A stretch of DNA of 64,000 bases from an uncultured Prevotellaceae bacterium. GTDB taxonomy: Bacteria > Bacteroidota > Bacteroidia > Bacteroidales > Bacteroidaceae. A program made the translations under genes and the position numbers. A model generated the notes under the pieces. The model saw nothing but the letters and a program-made list of their open reading frames with translations. It had not been told where the DNA came from and searched no databases. The DNA lies in NCBI GenBank assembly GCA_946415645.1, contig CAMKTJ010000009.1, positions 17,652-81,651 of the forward strand, in the 5' to 3' direction. Positions 7,910 through 15,776 of the stretch are shown piece after piece; the stretch's first letter is position 1, and each line of letters starts with the position of its first letter.

Positions 7910-9070
7910 ATGAAAAGAAGTCTTTTCTTTTTGCTTTGTCTATGTGTTCTGCCTGTCTTATCCCAAGAGAATAGGTTTAGAAAGACATTGGGCAAGTTAC
8001 AGGCATACCTTGATTCTTCTGCCGTTCGTAAAGTGGACACCCATTACATAGAGGTGCCTCGGATGCCATGGCGTATTGCCATTAGAGAAAAGTCAGACGA
8101 GTTCAATCTCTCTATGAAAGCGGAGTTGGACCAGAAATTTACAGCAGACAGGGGATACATTGGCGTAGGTGATGAGAATGGAGACAGATTCTCGTGGAAG
8201 ATGCGATTCAATCCTCCCATAGCTCAAGCTATAGGTTTCTTTGTCGGTTATCGCGGTTTAGGCATCGGCTATTCTTTCAATCTCCGCAAAAAGATGGGGC
8301 GGACCTTTTCTTTCAGTTCGTCAGGAACTCATTATGGTCTTAATTTCCGCTATCGTCGATTCTGTACCAATAGCGTCTACGTAGATGCCATGGTAAAAGA
8401 TGATGATGGCCTGGAAGAGATGCATTCCCCTGGTGAAACGCCTGATCCTGTCAAAGTACGTTCTATCATTGTGGACGGCTATTACCTGTTTAATGGTAAA
8501 CGTTTCTCTCAGGCTGCAGCCTATAGCCAGTCAGTGATCCAGAAACGCTCTGCTGGCTCTTTGATGCTGGGTGCCATGTATCATTATTCATCTGTTGATA
8601 TGGCCAAAGACCGTAATGTTATGTTCATTCAGCTGTATGACGATATAGGCAAATTCAGTATCCAGCAGATTCATTTAGGTATTGGTTATGGCTACAATTG
8701 GGTACCAACACGTGGTTTGCTGTTGAATGCCATGGTGATGCCTACTATCAGTGTCTTCAGCAAGGTTAAGATACACAAATATGATAGTAACTATAGTATT
8801 TTTGCGGATTTAAAGTCGGACGGGCATAAGCCTATTGACTATGAAAATCCTTCATGGCTGGATGATGTGAAGGTATGGGAAACGGGCACCGATACTAAGT
8901 ATGGAAATGTCCATTTCAATATCGATGCCCGAGCTTCCGTTACATATTCTTGGAACCGTTACTTCATGAGTGTCTTTGGTCAGGTTAACCAATTTAAGTC
9001 TGGCTTCTCTATTAGTGATGTCAGACTTATTGACTGGTATGTCAGAGGCTCATTCGGTGTCCGGTTCTAA
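7910..9070 (+). CDS. DUF4421-type outer-membrane protein
   Basis: This 386-residue protein has an N-terminal signal peptide (cleavage near LSQE, residue 20). Mature residues include DTHYIEVPRMPWRIAIREK, the opening typical of DUF4421 proteins of Bacteroidota. The rest alternates aromatic and polar residues, and the protein ends GSFGVRF, with a terminal Phe, so a beta-barrel in the outer membrane is likely. It starts 20 bases after btuD on the same strand and may be read through from the locus. No function is known for the family, and I see no catalytic motif. Confidence 0.7.
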   Translation: MKRSLFFLLCLCVLPVLSQENRFRKTLGKLQAYLDSSAVRKVDTHYIEVPRMPWRIAIREKSDEFNLSMKAELDQKFTADRGYIGVGDENGDRFSWKMRFNPPIAQAIGFFVGYRGLGIGYSFNLRKKMGRTFSFSSSGTHYGLNFRYRRFCTNSVYVDAMVKDDDGLEEMHSPGETPDPVKVRSIIVDGYYLFNGKRFSQAAAYSQSVIQKRSAGSLMLGAMYHYSSVDMAKDRNVMFIQLYDDIGKFSIQQIHLGIGYGYNWVPTRGLLLNAMVMPTISVFSKVKIHKYDSNYSIFADLKSDGHKPIDYENPSWLDDVKVWETGTDTKYGNVHFNIDARASVTYSWNRYFMSVFGQVNQFKSGFSISDVRLIDWYVRGSFGVRF

Positions 9071-9091
9071 CATCTATCCTTATTGTCTTCT

Positions 9092-11209
9092 TTACCAGAT
9101 ATCCTCTGGTTCTACGGGGTTGTCATAGATTTCCTTGGCGCACCATTCCAGGTAGTCCATATACATCTCATATTTGTCGGAATCCAATACAGACTTCAGA
9201 CGCAGGTAGTAGGATACATCCGGCTCCAGTGTCTGACGAACCAGGATGTGGCGTAGATTGTTAGGACTTCCGGTACGGCATGGACCGCTGCTATTTTGTA
9301 TACTCATCTCGCCTCTCATGCGGTTGTTGTTTCGCATGTGCTTGTCAACTTCAATGTTATGGAAGTCATCATCTGTGTCGGGCTCATATCCGTAGTTTTT
9401 GTCGGTACCTGCCTTGGTCAGGTCAATAGGGATGCCGGTTGGCGCAAGCTTTTCTTTATCTGACCCGAAATAGAACTGCACAATACCACGGTCACCGTTA
9501 GGAAGTACGCGGTAGCGCAATTCATAGGTGCCTCTGCGCGGAACAGGTGGTAGCTTGATGGTTATCTCGTAATGGCCTACAGCTTTCAACTCGTCTTCTT
9601 GATTGTTACACCAATTGTATTTGTATGCGTTCAGATAGACAAACTTCGTATCATTGTTCATATCCATATTTTCCAGATACTGGTATGTGGTGTTGGGGGG
9701 GAAATGAACAAACTGGTCACGAGGATCTACACTGGTTTTCTTACGCAAATCATTGGTCATGGCCTCTGGGAAGAGGCTCATGGCATCAAAACGAATGCGG
9801 CCTTTTGAGAGATTCTCGCGTACATCGTCGGTATAGGACAATGGCTTGTCAATGGCATAGATCATACCATTAATGGCCTGATAGGTGAGCACGTTTTCAG
9901 AGTAGTTGTCTATATGATTGCCCACTTTGTCTGCATCGCAGGACAACTCATGATATGTGCCTCTTCTACCGTTATCCAAATTGGGGAAACGGTTCAAAAA
10001 GATACCATTACTCTCTTTACTCTCAAATATCTTCAGCAGTCTGGGTTTTCCCATTGTGGTGTAGAACTCATATACAGGAATCGTAAGTTTGCCGGTAGAT
10101 TGGTCGAAGTCTTTTTCGTTGACATGGAAAACAAGACGATTGGCCGCTATACGCATAGGAAGTAAGTGGTAGGTAAACCACTGATTGAGTAAGTTGTTGG
10201 GTGAGGCCCAGTTCTCATCTGTGGTAAACACGTCGTACTGACTGTACTGCTTGTTGTCATATATCCACTTCTGAATATCACTACAGGTAATATCTATAGG
10301 CTCTTTTCCTATCTCTTTGCGCCAGAAATCATCGGTTTCTGCAAATAGGGTAAAACCATAGTAACGGTGTTGAGGTGCATAGGCTGGAGCTGAATTTCCA
10401 CTCTTGAAAGTCCATCCGGCAGCCTTGCCGTCAAAGTCTGGGATTAGCCCCTTCAGGTAAAGTTCGCGGTACTTGTTATCTTCAATCTTGCTTAAAGTAT
10501 CCTTAAGACCGCAAGCCAGTGCCAGTCGTGAAGCTACAATAAAGCCCTCCTTTTTGTTGTCAAGGATATCTGCCATGAGGTCTGCCATTGTTACATCCTT
10601 GGGGGCAATCACCTTCTCCATCTGATGAAGCACACCGTTGATGGCAGGGATGTCGCGGTTCTTGATGCTTATAGGGCAGTCGTAGTTGATGTACAGACTA
10701 TCTGGGTATTGATCAACGTATCGTACGGTCAGCTTACGGTCCTTGAGATTTCCAATTTGCAGCTCGCCGTTATTTTGCGTGGGGAAGGTATATGTCTCGT
10801 AGCTCTGATAGTCTCCACCGTCAATGATACTGTTGTATGAAATTATCATTCTGATAGAGTCAAGTATAGCGGTTGTGGGGAATCCCTCCCATGTAGGTTC
10901 TGTGATAAGCCCCTCTTCGCATAAGTCTTCTAGATATTTCTGTATGGCATCATTCGTGGGTGCAAACACGGTGTAGTTACCACGTGCTGTCAGCATTTGG
11001 TAGATAGTAGACTCGCTTATCATGCTTATGGGAGTATTCTTGATTACATTCAAATACTCGGAGTAAGTGTCGGTATGCTTTTCCATGTAGGATACCAGCG
11101 TCTCTTCCTTGAATACGTAACGTGCGCTTTCATCTACCTGCTCGGAGCAGCCTATCACCATCAGAACGGCTGTTATCAGAGCACTGAAAATATAACAATT
11201 CTTTTTCAT
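9092..11209 (-). CDS. Fasciclin-domain surface lipoprotein (orphan copy)
   Basis: This 705-residue lipoprotein has a lipobox VIGC (Cys about residue 21). Fasciclin (FAS1) hallmarks are visible: YTVFAPTNDAIQKYL near residue 80 and PAINGVLHQMEKVI near 190, with a second, weaker FAS1-like stretch after 200 and the match INGMIYAIDKPL near 455. The C-terminus ends in YMDYLEWCAKEIY...EDIW, a tail shared by many Bacteroidota fasciclin proteins. It is related to the fasciclin proteins at 37548 and 45188 but has no SusC/SusD next to it. It lies 50 bases downstream of the GH20 gene on the same strand, so the two are probably co-transcribed. A carbohydrate or protein adhesion role is inferred; the ligand is unknown. 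Confidence 0.8.
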   Translation of the reverse strand: MKKNCYIFSALITAVLMVIGCSEQVDESARYVFKEETLVSYMEKHTDTYSEYLNVIKNTPISMISESTIYQMLTARGNYTVFAPTNDAIQKYLEDLCEEGLITEPTWEGFPTTAILDSIRMIISYNSIIDGGDYQSYETYTFPTQNNGELQIGNLKDRKLTVRYVDQYPDSLYINYDCPISIKNRDIPAINGVLHQMEKVIAPKDVTMADLMADILDNKKEGFIVASRLALACGLKDTLSKIEDNKYRELYLKGLIPDFDGKAAGWTFKSGNSAPAYAPQHRYYGFTLFAETDDFWRKEIGKEPIDITCSDIQKWIYDNKQYSQYDVFTTDENWASPNNLLNQWFTYHLLPMRIAANRLVFHVNEKDFDQSTGKLTIPVYEFYTTMGKPRLLKIFESKESNGIFLNRFPNLDNGRRGTYHELSCDADKVGNHIDNYSENVLTYQAINGMIYAIDKPLSYTDDVRENLSKGRIRFDAMSLFPEAMTNDLRKKTSVDPRDQFVHFPPNTTYQYLENMDMNNDTKFVYLNAYKYNWCNNQEDELKAVGHYEITIKLPPVPRRGTYELRYRVLPNGDRGIVQFYFGSDKEKLAPTGIPIDLTKAGTDKNYGYEPDTDDDFHNIEVDKHMRNNNRMRGEMSIQNSSGPCRTGSPNNLRHILVRQTLEPDVSYYLRLKSVLDSDKYEMYMDYLEWCAKEIYDNPVEPEDIW

Positions 11210-11259
11210 TGTGTTTTTCTAAATTCAAGATCTTGAATTATGATTATTGTAAAATAGGC

Positions 11260-12870
11260 TTATTCTTCCAGTGGGCGTTGGTCTATTCCCATAGTCTTTA
11301 AACGGTCCACATGTTTTAGCAGGCGTGGGTAGAATTTATCCCAGTTCTGCTGACTGTTCTTGGTCCAAGCTTTCTCTGCCAAAGCTAAGGCACGTGGGAA
11401 TACCATGTACTGCATTTGTGCTTCGGTTGGGATGCGCTCGCACCAGATGTTTCCTTGCATACCCTTTATCAGCTTCAGTTGCTCTGCACTCAGGTCTGTG
11501 GGAACAATATCACCCGTATAGAGGTTCTTCAGTGTATTGTTATCCTGTGCGTAGTCGAAGTAGCAGAAAGTAAAGGGGCAAAGAATCACCTCGTTACCAC
11601 CTGTAGTAGAGCGCTGAACAACATTTGTGTGATCTCCGCGCCACCAGTTTACGGTAGCTGACTTGCTGACACCGCCTTCTAGTATTTCGTCCCATCCAAT
11701 AAGTTTCTTTCCGTTCTCGTTGAAGTACTTCTCCATGGTGCAGGTGAACCAAGACTGTAGCTCAGCCTCGTCCTTTACACCCTGATCCTTTATGCGTTGC
11801 TGGCAGTCGGGACATTTCTTCCATGCTGAGCGGTTTACCTCGTCGCCACCTATCTCTACGTATTCGTAGGGGAAGAGTTCAAAGATTTCCTTGTAAACGT
11901 TACGACAGAAGTTCAGAGATGTATCCTTACCCACACAGATGGGGTCACGTCCGTCTTTGTTGCAGGAGAGCCAGGGATAGCACTTGGTGGCAGCATAGCT
12001 GTGACCGGGAACATCAAATTCGGGGACAATGTCTATACCTCTTACTAGGGCAAATTCAATAATGTCTTTTACCTCATCCTGCGTGTAGAAACCTCCGTAT
12101 TCCAGAATACCGTTATGCATGCGGGTACGATCGGCCGTCATGGGAACTATCATGCGAGGATTGTTGTCGTTCTTGGCAATCTCGTTGCAACGTCTGTCCC
12201 AGTGTTCATCGGCAGGGTTGCGGAATCCACTGTCATCGGTAAGCAAGGGATATTGTTTAATCTCCAGACGCCATCCCTGTGAGTCTACTAGATGCCAGTG
12301 GAACTTGCTGAATTTATACAATGCCATAACGTCAAGGAAACGCTTTGTCTCCTCTACAGTGAAGAAATGGCGTACGGGATCCAGCATCATACCACGCCAC
12401 TCAAAGTTGGGCGTGTCCTCAATCTCCACCGCAGGAACTGTCCAAATCACATAGGGCTGTAGAGTGGCCTTCTCAATTTGGTAGGGCAGCAGTTGACGTA
12501 AAGATGCTATGCCGTGTACAATGCCTCGGTAGCTGGCAGCCTCAATTAATATACCATTGGGTGTTGCTGTCAGATTATAACCTTCGGCACCTGCCTGGCA
12601 TTGGGTATTCAGGCTCAGTACGATATCTGCTTTCTTACCTTTGCTGATGGGTAGGTTGTAGCCTGTGGCAGGGCATAGTTTCTCACGCAGATATGCAGCA
12701 GCGGGCTGCAGGCTCTTATCGTTGTATGCTATGGTAGCATTAGGCTTCAGAATAAAAGAACCTTCTTTTTCCACAACGCGGGTGGGTTGGGGGATGATGT
12801 TTACCTCCGCCATAAGCGAAAGTGGCATCAGAAATATGAACGACAGAAGTGGCGCCTTTGAAATTTTCAT
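11260..12870 (-). CDS. Beta-N-acetylhexosaminidase, GH20 (copy 2)
   Basis: This 536-residue exported enzyme has a signal peptide ending near LMAEV. The GH20b domain is followed by the barrel starting FEWRGMMLDPVRHFF. The catalytic pair is D343/E344 in EIGGDEV, and KFHWHLVDSQGWRLE marks the substrate-binding face. The ATG at 12870 gives a clean signal peptide; the longer in-frame start lies upstream of the promoter -7 box and is unlikely. It lies upstream of the orphan fasciclin gene. Copy 1 (5478-7076) shares the motifs but differs in many loops, so they are paralogues with possibly different linkage preference. Substrates are inferred to be host mucin or glycoprotein glycans. Confidence 0.93.
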   Translation of the reverse strand: MKISKAPLLSFIFLMPLSLMAEVNIIPQPTRVVEKEGSFILKPNATIAYNDKSLQPAAAYLREKLCPATGYNLPISKGKKADIVLSLNTQCQAGAEGYNLTATPNGILIEAASYRGIVHGIASLRQLLPYQIEKATLQPYVIWTVPAVEIEDTPNFEWRGMMLDPVRHFFTVEETKRFLDVMALYKFSKFHWHLVDSQGWRLEIKQYPLLTDDSGFRNPADEHWDRRCNEIAKNDNNPRMIVPMTADRTRMHNGILEYGGFYTQDEVKDIIEFALVRGIDIVPEFDVPGHSYAATKCYPWLSCNKDGRDPICVGKDTSLNFCRNVYKEIFELFPYEYVEIGGDEVNRSAWKKCPDCQQRIKDQGVKDEAELQSWFTCTMEKYFNENGKKLIGWDEILEGGVSKSATVNWWRGDHTNVVQRSTTGGNEVILCPFTFCYFDYAQDNNTLKNLYTGDIVPTDLSAEQLKLIKGMQGNIWCERIPTEAQMQYMVFPRALALAEKAWTKNSQQNWDKFYPRLLKHVDRLKTMGIDQRPLEE

Positions 12871-12904
12871 ACTATAAAGAAATAAAATGTTAACTTTTTC
12901 ACCG

Positions 12905-12912
12905 CAAAGATA
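12905..12912 (-). promoter_or_regulatory. -7 box for the GH20 copy 2/fasciclin unit
   Basis: TATCTTTG on the minus strand fits the Bacteroidota -7 consensus TAnnTTTG, 35 bases before the ATG at 12870. I see no strong TTTG at the -33 spacing. It is divergent from the promoter at 12932-12962. Confidence 0.55.
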
Positions 12913-12931
12913 CAACAAATATTGTTTTTTC

Positions 12932-12962
12932 CTTGATTTTCCTTTGGAATTTAATAATTTTG
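12932..12962 (+). promoter_or_regulatory. Promoter for the large secreted protein gene
   Basis: CTTG (12932-12935) lies 19 bases before TAATTTTG (12955-12962). Both spacing and -7 sequence match the Bacteroidota promoter. The gene starts 43 bases later. Confidence 0.6.
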
Positions 12963-13005
12963 TGCCCGAAAAATACATAAACATTAGGCATTATAATAGG
13001 TAAAA

Positions 13006-15723
13006 ATGAAAAGTATCGCTAAAACAATCTCGAAAAAGGTGGTTGCTATGCTGCTTCCTTTACTGTTCTGTGCATCGCAGATAAATGCAACAGACTACAT
13101 TAGTGACGTGGTGCTGGTTGGAGGTACCCAAGAAGAGGCAAACAAACTTATTGATTCCTACAAGTCAATGGGGTGGACGCTTGTAAACAAGGACTTGAAT
13201 GCAGGAGCTGGAGGTGACTACATCTATCTGCTCTACAAGAAGGAGAGTTCTGAGGGTATTAATAGAGGCTATATTACACATTTCTATATCAAAAAGGGGA
13301 CATGGCCTTTTCCTGACGATATAAAAGTCCAGGATGTAGATTTTCATCTTGTTTCTTACAAAGGTGGCGACCATTTCAGAGGTCAGAGGGGCGACCTGAA
13401 TAGTAACACAGGCGATAATTCTGACCCTATACATTTATACTACACCCGAACCCTTTTTGTTGATCAACAAGTGGTTACTGATATAACCTTCAATTCCACC
13501 CAGAGTGGTGCTTTGGGAGCCAATGCCTCATCTGCAGGATACGACCTGAATGCCGGCGCTGGCGGAGACTATATTTATATGCATGTTTCAAAGCAAAAAG
13601 GTATACCTGATTTGGTTGGAGAGGGAACAGTGACTAGCCCCCATATAATATGGAATGAAGACGACTGGCATGTTTTTGCCACAGATGTGAAGAATGGTCG
13701 GAAAGCTGATAAAATTGTTGCGCTTGCTGAAGATATAAAAGTCAGTGAGATGGTGGGAACTAAAAATCAGCCTTTTACTGGAGAGTTCTATGGATTAGGA
13801 CATGAAATGGATCTTACTATTGTTAGCGCAGAGGATGGTGCTGCTCCTTTCCATTATGTAAAGGGCGCTGTTATTAATGGCGTAAAGACAAAAGGTGCAG
13901 TTGCCTGCGCTTCTATGACCAGTAATGGTCATGCTGGCGGTTTGGTAGGTATCTGTCTTGGTGACAGTACAACAATCGAGGACTGCGCTGTCCAGTCCGC
14001 CGTATCGGGTATTCGCTATGTTGGTGGTATTGTCGGCCATGCCGGTTCTGGTAAACTGGTGCTCAGGAAGTGCTCTTTTAATGGCACACTCGGTAGCTAT
14101 ATGAACTTTGCCGGTGGTCTGGTTGGTTGGTGTGATGATGGATGGCTTTCTCTGTATAGCTGTATGACCGATTGCTCCATTAACCCGGGGTTAAATGGAA
14201 AATTTCATCCCATTGCCTGTAAGTTGGATGGTGGCAGGGCTACAGCCACCTTTGAAGATGTGTTCTACCTGAATACTCTTACACAGAATGTTCCTACTCA
14301 AAACCTTTTGCCAGATGTTGAGGCTCTGCCTGTTAATGCAACCCGTGTAGAGAATCAGTGGGATGATCCCTTTACGGCTGCTGATGGAACAACATATTAT
14401 GCGGCTCATATGGACAGTCCCAAGAGTATGCCTTATAAATTCCGTTTCGAGAACAACTTGTGTGGCTGGACGGTCTCTGACCTACAGGCCGGTTCTGGTA
14501 TTAGTGAAGAAAATAGTTACGAAGGGAAAAGTAGTTTTATGTTCCAGCCTTCTGAGCATGATCAGTACCTTATCTCTCCCGAGTTAGGATGTCGCGCTAA
14601 ACAGAAGATTGTTTTCCGTTTCCTTGGGACTAAGGGTCAGGCTGTAAAGTTCCAGTTTGGTACATCCACAACCACGAATGATCCTTCAGCCTTTAAATGG
14701 TCCAATGAGTATGTGGCAATTGCAGCAGGCTGGAGCTATGTCGTTGTATCGACTACCGGTAAGATCAAACATGTTGCCATTAAGTGTGTGTCAGGCAGTT
14801 CTGTCTTTTATGTAGACTACTTCACAATGGAAGAGTACGGAATCTATGATCCCGAGGATATTACAACCACAGACGTTGCCAAGGAGGATGCCACTTTGCG
14901 GTGGAATGGTAACTCTGACACATATACAGTTCGCTATCGTCCTCAACCATATTTCTTGGAAACCTTTGATGGTGATAAGGTAAACTGGAGCGTACACAAT
15001 GAAGGTGGTAACTCACAGACCAACTGGAAGGTTACCTATTTCAATGATGGTACTTATTTGCATGCTCACAGTGGCCAGAGATTGGCTTTTGGACGCAGCT
15101 ATGACTATAGTGGCCAGACGGCTTATAAGGTAGATAACTGGCTCATATCGCCACAGGTTGAACTTGGTGGTATCTTAGACTATTGGTTGATGGATGATGG
15201 TAATAAACACGAACACTATGAGATTTGGGTTTCCACCACTAACTGTGTGCCATCGGCTTTCCAGAAGGTTGCTGAACCAGGTCATGGAACTTTGCAGTAT
15301 CAATGGGAGGAGAAGAAAGTTGATTTGAGTCAGTTTCAGGGACAGAAGGGCTACATAGCCTTCCGTCTCATAGATGAAGGTAAGGATTTCCTTGCTTTAG
15401 ATGACATAGCTCTTTATGCTAACGACTGGGTTACCCTTACTACAAATGAGCCTAATGTGGTACTGAATGATTTAGCACCTGGAACTGCATATGATGTTCA
15501 GGTTCAGGGTGCCAAGGATGGAGAAACCACAGATTGGTCATCTGTTTATACCTTTACCACTGTGCCACTGTCTCAGGAGGAGATAGATGGCATAGGGTCC
15601 ATCACTGTCTCACCTGTTATTCCGGATGATGTCTGGTATGACTTGAATGGTCTTCGTATAAATGAGCAACCCCAGAAGTCAGGTCTTTACATTCATAATG
15701 GAAAGAAGATACTTCGCAGGTAA
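13006..15723 (+). CDS. Large secreted multidomain surface protein with type IX-like sorting tail
   Basis: This 905-residue protein has a signal peptide (about residues 1-29). Two related modules follow (about 30-110 and 145-200), each with DLNAGAGGDYIY; the motif is reminiscent of beta-prism MABP-type domains, but that is a weak guess. Residues 210-430 hold GLUG-like repeats (GGLVGICLG, GGIVGHAG, GGLVGWCDD). Residues about 480-610 and 645-800 are two cleaved-adhesin/choice-of-anchor J-like jelly rolls. A fibronectin III fold seems split around the second one: its start is DATLRWNGNSDTYTVRYR and its end TAYDVQVQGAKDGE. The tail WYDLNGLRIN...GLYIHNGKKIL resembles a type IX secretion sorting domain. 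It is monocistronic, with its own promoter and a terminator after it. Ligand unknown; adhesion is inferred. Confidence 0.75.
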   Translation: MKSIAKTISKKVVAMLLPLLFCASQINATDYISDVVLVGGTQEEANKLIDSYKSMGWTLVNKDLNAGAGGDYIYLLYKKESSEGINRGYITHFYIKKGTWPFPDDIKVQDVDFHLVSYKGGDHFRGQRGDLNSNTGDNSDPIHLYYTRTLFVDQQVVTDITFNSTQSGALGANASSAGYDLNAGAGGDYIYMHVSKQKGIPDLVGEGTVTSPHIIWNEDDWHVFATDVKNGRKADKIVALAEDIKVSEMVGTKNQPFTGEFYGLGHEMDLTIVSAEDGAAPFHYVKGAVINGVKTKGAVACASMTSNGHAGGLVGICLGDSTTIEDCAVQSAVSGIRYVGGIVGHAGSGKLVLRKCSFNGTLGSYMNFAGGLVGWCDDGWLSLYSCMTDCSINPGLNGKFHPIACKLDGGRATATFEDVFYLNTLTQNVPTQNLLPDVEALPVNATRVENQWDDPFTAADGTTYYAAHMDSPKSMPYKFRFENNLCGWTVSDLQAGSGISEENSYEGKSSFMFQPSEHDQYLISPELGCRAKQKIVFRFLGTKGQAVKFQFGTSTTTNDPSAFKWSNEYVAIAAGWSYVVVSTTGKIKHVAIKCVSGSSVFYVDYFTMEEYGIYDPEDITTTDVAKEDATLRWNGNSDTYTVRYRPQPYFLETFDGDKVNWSVHNEGGNSQTNWKVTYFNDGTYLHAHSGQRLAFGRSYDYSGQTAYKVDNWLISPQVELGGILDYWLMDDGNKHEHYEIWVSTTNCVPSAFQKVAEPGHGTLQYQWEEKKVDLSQFQGQKGYIAFRLIDEGKDFLALDDIALYANDWVTLTTNEPNVVLNDLAPGTAYDVQVQGAKDGETTDWSSVYTFTTVPLSQEEIDGIGSITVSPVIPDDVWYDLNGLRINEQPQKSGLYIHNGKKILRR

Positions 15724-15733
15724 TTCTGAAAAG

Positions 15734-15776
15734 AAAAAAAGCGGGGAGCAATAATCATTTGCTCCCCGCTTTTTTT
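15734..15776. terminator. Bidirectional terminator between converging genes
   Basis: The arms AAAAAAAGCGGGGAGCAA and TTGCTCCCCGCTTTTTTT pair perfectly over 18 bp with a 7-base loop, giving U-runs on both strands. It ends both the + gene (stop 15723) and the patatin gene, whose stop codon at 15775 touches the right arm. Confidence 0.9.

Noticed and set aside
9071..9091. Terminator between the DUF4421 and fasciclin genes
   Set aside because: The 21-base gap shows no stem-loop with a T-run.
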